NCBI GenBank assembly: GCA_038206235.1
Contig: JBBRBB010000002.1
Span: 124,001 to 188,000, forward strand
DNA length: 64,000 bases
Origin: JBBRBB01 sp038206235
GTDB lineage: Bacteria; Bacteroidota; Bacteroidia; Chitinophagales; Chitinophagaceae
Reading direction: 5' to 3'
In this document: positions 1 through 7,620 of the stretch, piece by piece
How the letters are laid out: each line of letters begins with the position of its first letter
Position numbering within the stretch: position 1 is the stretch's first letter
The notes under the pieces: generated by a model
What the model was told of the DNA's origin: nothing
The model's database searches: none
The model's input: the letters and a program-made list of their open reading frames with translations, nothing else
Position numbers and translations under genes: made by a program

Positions 1-1373
1 TCAGTTCCCAAACAAATTTTAGTCAACGCTTTTTGCACGCCAATAGCGGGATGTCTTTTAGCGACAGTTAAAATATGCAGCACCTGGTTTAAGAAAAATA
101 AAGGATGCACAATTGTATCCAGTACAGGTTCAAGGTCTTCAAAATCTTCTAATGTCCAGATTGCATTAGGGTTTGTTTGCAGAGGCAATCCACTCGGATT
201 GGGCCCAAGAAAAAAGTTTGCTTCCTGCTTGCTGATGTATTCAACATCATGCGGCATTACAACGCTGCGTTCAACAGATTCATCTGCAAAGCCAAGAATG
301 CGCTGGTCAAATGAGAGACCAATCAATCCATCAGATAATAAAATATTTTCAATATCCTCATCATATAAATTAATGCTGCTGCAATTGAAATAGATACTTT
401 GTACCCGCTGACTTATTCCTGTAATATCACGCAGGTACGGGCTTTTTGGTTTCAGGTATTGCACTTCGTACACGTTGCCTTTGTCAACAGGTCGCTGATA
501 CAAATATTTTACCCTGTCTCTTATGCTTAAACCCGTAAGCCCCGCATGGGTGCAGATGATTGGCGCTATAAATTTATTCGGCAGTGCAGCATCCTGCAAA
601 TGTGAATACAATTGCCATCTCGACCATAGGCTCATGTGCTTAATATCAACAAGAATATTTTTTTGAATCATGCGGTCTATCATTTCTTTTCCCCAGTTCG
701 TAATGCCATTGCCTGCAGGATAAAAATAGGTTGGATTAATAAACTGAATACCGAATGCATGATTGCAAAATTGATTTTGCTGCAGGTGGCAAACATTCAT
801 TGCAAGTATCGTGTTGTTATCAGTGAAGTCTTCAAAATTATTTCTGAATACTTGCTTTGCATCGGGTGCAGTTTGATTATCAAAAAAACAATGCAACCCT
901 TCGATAATTAAAAAAGCATGAATAGTTTGAGCATCGGCTTCATTAAAATCTGCAGCGGTTTGTATCACTTTAAGCTTAGCACCCTGCAATTGCGGTGGCG
1001 CCGGTGTTTGCAGTCTTTGTAAATCATCATTGAGAAATTCAAAATAATGATTGCCATCTTCTATCAGCATTAAGCGGTTGTGATTAATGTATTCAATCCT
1101 GTCTCTTTCTACAGGACCTTTATCCAGCAAGCCTCTTGCCATATTCGCTTCGGGTGAATGCAGTGCAATGCCAAACAATTTTACTTTGCCTCCGTACAAT
1201 TGAGTAAGATTGCATTGCGAATTGAGCACTTCATTAAATACACGGTTTATTCCAATTTTCATATCTAAGAAATCTAATCTTGCAGAAATAAAATCCCAGG
1301 GAGACGGTGCTGCAACCTGGTTTGCAAATGTTGGCTTAAGACCTGGGTGGCAGTGAAAATCAAAGAAGGGCAT
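1..1373 (-). CDS. Amidohydrolase / peptidase M19-like, 3' end outside window
   Basis: This reading frame starts at the ATG complementary to 1371-1373 and runs open off the left edge, so the C-terminus is missing. The translation begins MPFFDFHCHPGLKP, an HxH metal-binding start typical of the amidohydrolase superfamily. Further on it has LIIEGLH (possible bridging acid), ICTHAGLTG and GLSFDQRILG, in the order expected for a renal-dipeptidase-like (M19) TIM barrel. There is no signal peptide, so it is probably cytoplasmic. The family hydrolyses dipeptides or related amides with a binuclear metal centre; the substrate here is unknown. Four copies of a TTTATCG heptamer lie about 10 bases upstream of the start, in the 5' leader. 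The fold is fairly secure, the exact family less so. Confidence 0.6.
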   Translation of the reverse strand, partial: MPFFDFHCHPGLKPTFANQVAAPSPWDFISARLDFLDMKIGINRVFNEVLNSQCNLTQLYGGKVKLFGIALHSPEANMARGLLDKGPVERDRIEYINHNRLMLIEDGNHYFEFLNDDLQRLQTPAPPQLQGAKLKVIQTAADFNEADAQTIHAFLIIEGLHCFFDNQTAPDAKQVFRNNFEDFTDNNTILAMNVCHLQQNQFCNHAFGIQFINPTYFYPAGNGITNWGKEMIDRMIQKNILVDIKHMSLWSRWQLYSHLQDAALPNKFIAPIICTHAGLTGLSIRDRVKYLYQRPVDKGNVYEVQYLKPKSPYLRDITGISQRVQSIYFNCSSINLYDEDIENILLSDGLIGLSFDQRILGFADESVERSVVMPHDVEYISKQEANFFLGPNPSGLPLQTNPNAIWTLEDFEDLEPVLDTIVHPLFFLNQVLHILTVAKRHPAIGVQKALTKICLGT

Positions 1374-1382
1374 GTTTTAAAG

Positions 1383-1410
1383 TTTATCGTTTATCGTTTA
1401 TCGTTTATCG
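1383..1410. repeat. Four tandem TTTATCG heptamers
   Basis: Four perfect head-to-tail copies of TTTATCG lie in the leader of the minus-strand M19-like gene. A small GC-rich inverted repeat (CCCCG and CGGGG, about 1415-1431) follows on the plus strand. A diverged five-unit version of the same heptamer occurs at 49618-49652. Confidence 0.85.
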
Positions 1411-1583
1411 CCTGCCCCGACAAAGGCGGGGTTTCTCGTTTGAATGATTGAAATAACAAAGTAAGATTTTTTTAGAAGATCGTAAGAAATTTTATTTCTG
1501 TAATTTCATCACTTCCTATTTACCTATATACTTATTTACCTATATACCTTTATGCCTTTACTTAAATCTTTAAAACTTTTCTC

Positions 1584-2618
1584 ATGGCATGCAAAATATT
1601 ATCTGTTGATGGCGGTGGCACAAGAGGTATTGTTCCTGCTACTATAATTAATTGTATAGAACAGGATACCGGCGAAAAAATTATTAACCTGTTTGATGTT
1701 TTTGCAGGAACTTCTACCGGCGGAATTATTGTTGCTGCACTGGCGGCCGGGCTTGATAGTGCTAAGCTGATTGATCTTTACCTGAATCGTGCAACTGAAA
1801 TATTCAGGCAAAGTTTTTTAGACAAAATATCAGGAGTAGATGAATATATCGAAGCAGATTATACAAACAAAAGATTAAAGAAAATTCTTGAAAACCTTTT
1901 GGGTAATACCACAATGAAAAATTTGTTTGATAAGGCTTCATTTGGTGGAAAAGGAAAACATGTAATGGTTTGCTCTTTTGATTTGAATCCCGACGCAATG
2001 ACTGATGGAAATAAAAATTACCGCCCAGATATTTTTTATTCCGGTTACATGAAAGATAAAACCCAAACGCTTGTTGATGTTTGCATGATGACATCTGCTG
2101 CACCCACTTATTTCCCTATCTATAATAATCATATTGATGGCGGCGTTGCCATGAACAATCCATCAATGGCAGCAGTTGCTTTTGCGATGAATGACCATGT
2201 GAGTGAAACCAAAACGGATTACTTGTATCCCGATGGAAAAAAGAAAGGACTCGAAAATACTTCTAAAAATATTCGCCTGCTTTCACTTGGCACCGGCACC
2301 AGCAACAAAACATTTATTGATGAAAAACAAACGGAAAGAGGAAACTGGGGTAAGCTGAAATGGGTGAATTATCTTCCCGACCTTTTAACTGAATCAAATA
2401 TTCAAAGCACACACTATTATGTGCAGCAGGTTTTGCCCGAAAAAAATTATATAAGATGCAATCCCTGTTTTGATGTTGCAGGTGCGCCGGAGATTTTACG
2501 TACCCAATCCATAAAAATGGATGAAACGGATAAACAGAAGCTGCAGGCAATGCATGATTTTGCAGTCAGTTATTACCAGGAAAAAAAAGCTGATATAATG
2601 AAGTTGCTGAAAGTGTAA
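1584..2618 (+). CDS. Patatin-like phospholipase
   Basis: A 344-residue patatin-family acyl hydrolase expected to cleave phospholipids or other acyl esters. The oxyanion-hole motif DGGGTRG is at residues 9-15, the nucleophile elbow GTSTGG at 42-47 (Ser44) and the catalytic Asp in HIDGGVAMNN near residue 185, giving the Ser-Asp dyad of the family. There is no signal peptide or membrane segment. The architecture resembles stand-alone bacterial patatins, including CapV-type effectors of CBASS defence. No nucleotide cyclase or Cap2/Cap3 gene is adjacent, so a defence role is not supported. It converges with the phosphatase gene at 2714, with hairpin-forming sequence between them. Confidence 0.85.
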   Translation: MACKILSVDGGGTRGIVPATIINCIEQDTGEKIINLFDVFAGTSTGGIIVAALAAGLDSAKLIDLYLNRATEIFRQSFLDKISGVDEYIEADYTNKRLKKILENLLGNTTMKNLFDKASFGGKGKHVMVCSFDLNPDAMTDGNKNYRPDIFYSGYMKDKTQTLVDVCMMTSAAPTYFPIYNNHIDGGVAMNNPSMAAVAFAMNDHVSETKTDYLYPDGKKKGLENTSKNIRLLSLGTGTSNKTFIDEKQTERGNWGKLKWVNYLPDLLTESNIQSTHYYVQQVLPEKNYIRCNPCFDVAGAPEILRTQSIKMDETDKQKLQAMHDFAVSYYQEKKADIMKLLKV

Positions 2619-2620
2619 CC

Positions 2621-2705
2621 TGGTCTGACTTCCGAAGTTTTCGGAACAGGCTGCCCCGGGTCTGACCGTTTTTCTATCGGTCTGACGGCTGCAGCCGTCT
2701 GACCG
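2621..2705. repeat. GGTCTGAC repeat cluster with a 26-bp palindrome
   Basis: Between the convergent genes the octamer GGTCTGAC, or a one-base variant, occurs four times. The last two copies frame a near-perfect palindrome at 2679-2704, whose 16-base core GACGGCTGCAGCCGTC is fully self-complementary and whose outer GGTC/GACC pairs across a T-T mismatch. It could act as a bidirectional terminator or be a REP-like element. Confidence 0.6.
2630..2646. terminator. Perfect stem-loop after the patatin gene
   Basis: TTCCGAA and TTCGGAA form a 7-bp stem with a 3-base loop, 12 bases after the patatin stop. There is no long T-run, so it may be part of the neighbouring repeat cluster rather than a classical terminator. 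Confidence 0.45.
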
Positions 2706-2713
2706 TTATACCT

Positions 2714-3388
2714 TTACTGAGCTTGGGCTTCACAGTTTGCAATTCCAATAAACTTTTTTTCGGTGAGATTTATTGCAAAGAGATTTCCTAATCCGCTGTG
2801 TGTGTAAACACAGCCCCCATCAATGTTTACAGCGCCTTCTGGCTTTTGAGTAAGAATAAATGTGGCAGGCACTGGTGTGTGACCATGTATTAAAAGTTTG
2901 CCATTGAGCTTTTTTTTATCAACCCTGAAATTTCTTATCCAGAGCATAGATTCTTTATCTTCAAAAGGATTGGGCAATTCAAAATTTAAACCGGCATGAA
3001 CAAAAATATATTCCTTCGTTTCAATAAAATATTTTGTGCGCTTAAAAAAATTAAGATAAACAGGTGGCAGTTCATTAATTGATTCAACATCAAAACTTCT
3101 TAAGGTAGCATCTCCGCCATTCGCCATCCAAAGCTTGAATGCTTCTTCGTCTTCTGTTGAGTCTAACATCATTTGCTCATGATTTCCTTTCAGTGTATTA
3201 ATGCGGTAATGCTGCGTTCTCAATTGCAAAATAATATCAATAACACCCTTGCTGTCTTTACCTCTGTCAATATAATCTCCTATGCAATAAATAGTATCTG
3301 ATTTTTTAATGGCGATTTTTTCAAAAAGTAATTTCCTGAAAGTATTGCTGCAGCCGTGAATATCTCCTATTGCAAAAATGCGGGGCAT
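2714..3388 (-). CDS. PP1-type metallophosphoesterase (serine/threonine phosphatase-like)
   Basis: A 224-residue calcineurin-like phosphoesterase. The metal-binding motifs occur in order: GDIHG (8-12), GDYIDRG (37-43), GNHE (68-71), HAG (131-133) and HGHT (168-171). This pattern fits the PrpE/ApaH/PP1 branch, which removes phosphate from proteins or cleaves diadenosine polyphosphates. There is no signal peptide, so it is cytoplasmic. It stands alone, convergent with the patatin gene and divergent from the M15-like gene at 3537. The specific substrate cannot be read from sequence. Confidence 0.88.
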   Translation of the reverse strand: MPRIFAIGDIHGCSNTFRKLLFEKIAIKKSDTIYCIGDYIDRGKDSKGVIDIILQLRTQHYRINTLKGNHEQMMLDSTEDEEAFKLWMANGGDATLRSFDVESINELPPVYLNFFKRTKYFIETKEYIFVHAGLNFELPNPFEDKESMLWIRNFRVDKKKLNGKLLIHGHTPVPATFILTQKPEGAVNIDGGCVYTHSGLGNLFAINLTEKKFIGIANCEAQAQ

Positions 3389-3536
3389 ACTGCAAATTAA
3401 AGGGAAATTGACAAGCGTCAGTAATCAGAAAAAATCAAACTATGCACAAAATCTTTTAAAAAAAATATTTGTTGTATATTGGTTTCGCAAATCTTCAAAA
3501 AATTAAAAAAATTATAAACAAATAAAACCTTTACAA

Positions 3537-3953
3537 ATGGCTTCAATACCATCTAACTTAAATTCAGTTAATATACAATTTAAAAACGGCGTAAGAAATG
3601 ATATAGATGCAAAATTGCTAAGAGCTTTGAACGAAATAGTAAAGCCCGGCATACCTTATAAATATTTAGTTTATACCTTATTTGTTTCTTCTGCTTTTGA
3701 TTCTCATGATGATAAACCAAAGAGCAGGCATAATCAAAAGAAAGCAGCAGATATATCAAGAATAAATGGAAAGCCTATTGCAACTGCTTATGGACATGAT
3801 CCTGAAATAACTGAATTGGTTCAACGTATTCAAAAAGAATTTGAAAAAGTTCAGGGCCGGCGGGAAAATTTTGGACCTTTTCTTAAGATGAAATCAGGCA
3901 GACAATATTCAGTGCCTGGTCATCATGATCATATTCATTTAAGTGTTGATTAA
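3537..3953 (+). CDS. Small M15-type peptidase-like protein
   Basis: A 138-residue protein with the metal-site layout of M15 (VanY/L-Ala-D-Glu type) peptidases. SRHNQKKAADI supplies His65 and Asp72, and the HHDHIH block (129-134) near the C-terminus supplies the last ligand. Such enzymes cleave peptidoglycan stem peptides. No signal peptide is visible, so export would need a specialised route; the T6SS encoded 12 kb away is one possibility, by inference only. A diverged copy of its last 20 codons is stranded at 14634-14696, showing that a related gene once lay nearby. An AT-rich leader with no Shine-Dalgarno precedes the ATG. Confidence 0.7.
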   Translation: MASIPSNLNSVNIQFKNGVRNDIDAKLLRALNEIVKPGIPYKYLVYTLFVSSAFDSHDDKPKSRHNQKKAADISRINGKPIATAYGHDPEITELVQRIQKEFEKVQGRRENFGPFLKMKSGRQYSVPGHHDHIHLSVD

Positions 3954-4079
3954 ACAAAAGCAGTCCTTAAATATTTCGTTCACTAGGCAATATTTTTGAA
4001 ATTACTTTAGCCTGCAATAAGCTTGTGAATTTGCATTGCGCAACCATACTCAAATTCAATTATTCAATTTTTAAAAAGG

Positions 4080-4601
4080 TCAAGGTAAATTATTAATACT
4101 TCCGTTTGGTTTTTGTTTTTCCGCTGCGATCTTCTGATCCCATGTTTGCTGCACCTGCGTATTCCTGCTGTGAATGGTTTGTGTATCGTAGCGTGCATCC
4201 ACTTTTTTTACAAGCTGCCCGGCTTTTGTTTTCAAAGCATCCACCTTCTGCTGAAGCTTGTGTGAAGATGCTGCAGTAAGTGTAAGAAGGTCATTAAATA
4301 ATTCTCTTGCACTTAGTGCCAGTATATCGTAATGACCCTGCTCGTGTTTCAGCAGGTCGTTTGACATTTGTGTGCTCACCACCCAGCCATCAGTTGAAAC
4401 CAATGCTATATCAATATCCACATCTGTAATAATCACTGCATTCCCTTTTTTTGCAAGCTTGAAATTGCTGAAGCTCCTTTGAGGGTGTATCTGTGCGTCT
4501 TCAGCTACTCCGGCTGGGCTTGATGTACGCTGTGTAAAATCTGACCATGAAACGGAGTAAGTGAAATTGTTGAGGGGCATTTGGGAATTTAGTGAAATCA
4601 A
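4080..4601 (-). CDS. DUF922-like zinc protease candidate
   Basis: A 173-residue protein with a canonical HExxH zinc-binding helix, KHEQGHYDI (residues 86-90), preceded by a beta-rich N-terminal half containing SVSWSDF. This order matches the DUF922 family of predicted Zn-dependent proteases. A helical C-terminal segment (about 110-150) follows. No signal peptide is seen; an alternative start is Met8. A truncated relative of its N-terminal half lies at 9365-9532. Catalytic function is inferred from the motif alone. Confidence 0.62.
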   Translation of the reverse strand: MISLNSQMPLNNFTYSVSWSDFTQRTSSPAGVAEDAQIHPQRSFSNFKLAKKGNAVIITDVDIDIALVSTDGWVVSTQMSNDLLKHEQGHYDILALSARELFNDLLTLTAASSHKLQQKVDALKTKAGQLVKKVDARYDTQTIHSRNTQVQQTWDQKIAAEKQKPNGSINNLP

Positions 4602-4818
4602 ATTTAAACTATAAAAGCACTAATAGCTATGCATAATTTTCAAACAACCTGTACCTGTTCGCCGCACAGCTTGTCTTTAAAACCGTGGGAGTTCAATGCT
4701 CACCACCCTAAGCTTCGGGTGAAACCCCGGCGAGACGAGGAGCTGCTGTAACATGGAATGCGCCTGGTTTGCTGCCTTGTGCATACCCGAAAGGAAACCC
4801 AACGAGACGGAGGTATTT
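4602..4818. other. Intergenic region with GAAACCC..CGAGACG repeats
   Basis: No gene is seen. Two related 20-base units start with GAAACCC and end with CGAGACG plus a purine-rich tail (4721-4740 and 4794-4813). A third, looser copy lies at 6407-6427. The stretch is clearly more GC-rich than its surroundings. Confidence 0.5.
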
Positions 4819-5151
4819 TCAGCTAATAAATGTGAGGGTCTTTTGATAAAGACTACCTAAAACAGGTACAGGTTTTTCCTCGCCCTGTACTGCAGCAATC
4901 AATCCTAAAATCCAAAGAATAAATACTCCTATATTAAGTACCCAGATTAATGATCCAAAAAAACTTAAAATAAAAACTGCCATCATACCTATTATATACA
5001 CTATTATAGCTGTAAGCATTATGCCAAGTGATTGTCCTAAATGGAATCTTGCAAGCGAAGATTTGTCAACAGAGCTGTTATAGCTTACAAGTGCTATAAT
5101 CCATCCTATAAGTGTAATATAGCTTACCCAGCTAATGGTTTTTTGATCCAT
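4819..5151 (-). CDS. Small multi-pass membrane protein (DUF4870-like)
   Basis: A 110-residue protein with about three hydrophobic segments (roughly 8-24, 45-66 and 68-90). A polar loop carrying RFHLGQSLG follows the first segment and GEEKPVPVLGSLYQK closes the protein. This resembles the DUF4870/Tic20-like group of small integral membrane proteins of unknown function. It lies on the same strand as the broken secreted-protein gene just upstream (5159-5900), with about 7 bases between stop and start. Confidence 0.55.
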   Translation of the reverse strand: MDQKTISWVSYITLIGWIIALVSYNSSVDKSSLARFHLGQSLGIMLTAIIVYIIGMMAVFILSFFGSLIWVLNIGVFILWILGLIAAVQGEEKPVPVLGSLYQKTLTFIS

Positions 5152-5158
5152 AAAGAGA

Positions 5159-5350
5159 TTAGTTTAAAAGTTGATAAATTTGAGGAAACAATTTAAAAAT
5201 TAAATCAAAGTTAACCGGATATTCCCGATAATTGACAAGTTCTATTTGTAGATGAGCCCCCTGTTCCGGTGTGTTCTCACACTCATTGGGGTTTGTGTAC
5301 AGTGTGTAACCCGGCGCAATATAGTGGATATAACCGTTGAAATCGCTTTT
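5159..5350 (-). pseudogene. Displaced C-terminal part of the 5283-5900 gene
   Basis: This frame reads KSDFNGYIHYIAPG and ends FPQIYQLLN. It joins the upstream frame if one base is removed from the A5 tract at 5347-5351. It would otherwise be a 67-residue ORF starting inside the upstream gene, which is less likely. Confidence 0.5.
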
Positions 5351-5900
5351 TATCATAAACATCTTCTTCTACTTGGCATAGCCCATTTTCACAAACAGAA
5401 AAGTTCAGTCCCAATTTCTTTAATTCAGAATTCTGGTCAAAACGCAGTTGTGAATTACTAAAGAACTGTTTATAATCTGCAACAGTATATTGGGTAAAGC
5501 AAGAATTCATTAGTGTAAAATTTCCAATCATTCCTTGCAAAAGTAAATCTCCTTTGTCATCATGACTTATAAAAAACGAGCCCTCATTTTTCCCTTCCAA
5601 TCTCAAGTATGTATGCCCAAACATATGTTTAATGTCCCACGCTCCCATCGACGTTTCATCTGAAGACTTTGTAGCAATACCCATATCAAATGTTGACGAG
5701 CTATTGAAATAATAATACCCCCGCTCACAAAGATAAATGTGCTTGTATGTTGTTGTGGTAAAAACATCACCTTTTGTTTGCTCGATAATAAAACCTTTAT
5801 TGGTGAAAAATTTTCTTAGATCCTCATCTGAAAATTGGGCGTCTAAATACTGTGTAAAAACCAACAATTGTAAAATGAGAAGGAAGATGTTTTTATACAT
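5283..5900 (-). CDS. Secreted hypothetical protein, frameshifted near its C-terminus
   Basis: A 205-residue frame with a signal peptide (MYKNIFLLILQLLVFTQYLDA, cut in two here only by the likely cleavage after residue 21) and no domain I recognise. The last roughly 25 residues look unnatural. From an A5 run (complement of 5347-5351) the +1 frame instead continues with a sensible tail to 5159. Dropping one A would give a single protein of about 240 residues. The frameshift is either a real mutation at a homopolymer or a sequencing error. Function unknown. Confidence 0.5.
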   Translation of the reverse strand: MYKNIFLLILQLLVFTQYLDAQFSDEDLRKFFTNKGFIIEQTKGDVFTTTTYKHIYLCERGYYYFNSSSTFDMGIATKSSDETSMGAWDIKHMFGHTYLRLEGKNEGSFFISHDDKGDLLLQGMIGNFTLMNSCFTQYTVADYKQFFSNSQLRFDQNSELKKLGLNFSVCENGLCQVEEDVYDKKRFQRLYPLYCAGLHTVHKPQ

Positions 5901-5955
5901 GTTCGATTATTTTAACTTTAAAAAAAGTAGGATTTTAGTTTTAAGCGGAAAGTAA

Positions 5956-6543
5956 GCTGAATTAAAATTATATTTTTCCTAGGCATGTTAACTTGTTTAT
6001 AGTTCCAGTTTTAAAATTCCCTTACTTCTTTTGGTATTTTTTTCTAATTATATTTGACTAACACACACGTATTTCGCTCTTTTTCCAACGTTATAAAAAT
6101 TAGGTAATTGAGCCGGAGGCTGCGTTACTTTTCTGAAACAAACAATCAAACTATCATAAATATATATAAATGTCACTAACAGGAACTACAATAAGCAATA
6201 TCATATTCATCCATTATTCTCCCCAACAATAAAATACCAGTTTGCTCATTTACATTTCTAATGGCATGGAGGTGAACATTTAACGCATCGTTTCCGTTAA
6301 GGAAGAGGATGTTGGTGAGGAAAAACATTTTACACCGGTTCATTATATGAAACTAAACTAACACAGTATAGACCGGGTTCCCTGCCCTTGCACATGGCTA
6401 ACAAGGAGAACCCAGAGGGACGGGAGTTTAGCGGAGTTCTTGATGCAAAGGACATACTAGGTTTTTTTAAAATTTTAAAAAGAAATTATAAATTATATTT
6501 TAGATATGAATAAGATTTCCGAAACTGTAGTATTTCCATACTA
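5956..6543. other. 588-base gap with repeats and one possible tiny ORF
   Basis: No convincing gene. A 50-codon minus-strand ORF (6176-6328, starting MFFLTNILFL) looks mildly protein-like but matches nothing I recognise. The right half carries the GAACCC..GGGACGGGAG unit (6407-6427) and the repeat described at 6431-6496. Confidence 0.4.
6431..6496. repeat. Repeat family C, copy 1
   Basis: A segment starting GCGGAGTTCTTGATGCAAAG and continuing into a T/A-rich tail matches 14471-14530 (ACGGAGTTTTTGATGCAAAG plus a similar tail). The two copies have the same orientation and flank the accessory peptidase region. Confidence 0.6.
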
Positions 6544-7281
6544 TTATGGCAAGTTCAGTGTAGAATCATCATCGGTGAGATTTAAATGAGGAAAAGGATT
6601 AGTCATTACTTCAGGAGGCATCAATCGTAACCTATCAAAAGAACGGTATAGGTTATTATTTGGATAATTGCTTTGTAACATAAATCGTTCCCCCGCCATA
6701 AAATTATCAATTGACCTTGGAGGTAAATAATAGCCCGGAGAGTTGATTTTAAATTGTGGCGGCAGCAAAGTAAGCTGAGCGTTGAGAAAAGGCGGTCTGC
6801 CTCCACGCTGCACAATGTCTTTTTGATCATTTTCGTAAAGTTGAACGTGAAGAGGGTCCCACGGGTCTATCCATTGGTTCCCGGTTCGTAAACCATGTCT
6901 TTGACATATTAATTCCAAATCTACTGCAAACGGATGATTTTTATCGTAGCGCTTGGGCATGTCTCTATCAGTGATATGTACAGCCATGGATTGCGGATTG
7001 CCTTTTTTATCTGTCACATTATGAAAACTGAATTTCACACTTGTACGCGCCGGGTGTTTTGCTTTAAGTGTTAATTGATCACTTACAGACCTGTAACCCG
7101 TTGATACCACGCCATATAACTCGGGAATAACAGGATGCCAACCTCTTGCAACTAAATCCTGTATTACGAATTTTACTCTCCTCGCAAGCTCCGGATGAAG
7201 TTTTGATTCAAATTCCGGACTCATGTGAGTCCATATTTTTTGTTTCTTTTTATGGCTCTTTAACGCGTTATAGTTAGGCAT
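6544..7281 (-). CDS. M15-family peptidase-like protein
   Basis: A 245-residue protein whose central part (about 25-150) has the M15 arrangement. GVVSTGYRSVSDQ (57-69) contains the usual YRS, FHN gives His87, VHITDRD gives Asp105, and DPLHVQL gives His145. M15 enzymes cut D-Ala-D-Ala or other peptidoglycan cross-peptides. The C-terminal 90 residues are proline- and asparagine-rich with no known domain. No signal peptide is present. It shares only the metal-site logic with the small M15 protein at 3537. Cell-wall hydrolase is the likely role; use as a T6SS effector is speculative. Confidence 0.65.
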   Translation of the reverse strand: MPNYNALKSHKKKQKIWTHMSPEFESKLHPELARRVKFVIQDLVARGWHPVIPELYGVVSTGYRSVSDQLTLKAKHPARTSVKFSFHNVTDKKGNPQSMAVHITDRDMPKRYDKNHPFAVDLELICQRHGLRTGNQWIDPWDPLHVQLYENDQKDIVQRGGRPPFLNAQLTLLPPQFKINSPGYYLPPRSIDNFMAGERFMLQSNYPNNNLYRSFDRLRLMPPEVMTNPFPHLNLTDDDSTLNLP

Positions 7282-7350
7282 AAAATATATTTAGGTGATG
7301 GCAAGTTAATAAGTATTAAAAAATGCACAGGTAGGTGTTGTGAGGTGATG

Positions 7351-7525
7351 TTTCTGTTTTTGGTTTTATCAAAAATCACCGGCTTTTACAATCACCAGCT
7401 TTTCGGGCTTAATATATTTACGAATAGCCTCATTTACCTGCTCAACTGTAAGAGCTGCAATTTGTTTCTCCTGCTCCGCCTCAAAAGCCATAGTTCTGCC
7501 GAGTCTTAAATTGTTGTTGAGTTTA
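7351..7525 (-). pseudogene. Stranded 3' end of a second M16 peptidase gene
   Basis: 175 bases match the end of the M16 gene (11585-11759), including the stop and about 18 bases beyond it. By eye there are four mismatches, and all four fall at synonymous third positions. The fragment keeps the frame for about 50 codons ending VIVKAGDF. It is cut off exactly where a TACTTGCGCC half-palindrome begins (7524-7533). It is therefore the tail of a paralogue that had been under selection, not of a freshly copied gene. Confidence 0.85.
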
Positions 7526-7592
7526 CTTGCGCCAGTTGGGGGATAACGCAGGGTCTCATGCCGCGTACAGGTCTCTACAATGAAGAATCTGC
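7524..7592. repeat. Half of palindrome A followed by degenerate palindrome B
   Basis: 7524-7533 is TACTTGCGCC, the right arm of repeat family A (full copies at 11423 and 14581). From 7548 a GCAGGGTCT arm begins, and a decayed second arm ends near 7592. This is repeat family B (other copies at 9708 and 9814). Confidence 0.6.
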
Positions 7593-7620
7593 TAAAACTA
7601 AAAATTTATTTTATTATAAC

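Noticed and set aside
1584..2618. CBASS defence effector (CapV-type patatin)
   Set aside because: No nucleotide cyclase, ubiquitin-like or HORMA/TRIP13 genes lie on either side.
4672..4815. Riboswitch or structured RNA
   Set aside because: The GC-rich units are suggestive, but no known conserved core was found and the downstream gene on the right strand does not fit.
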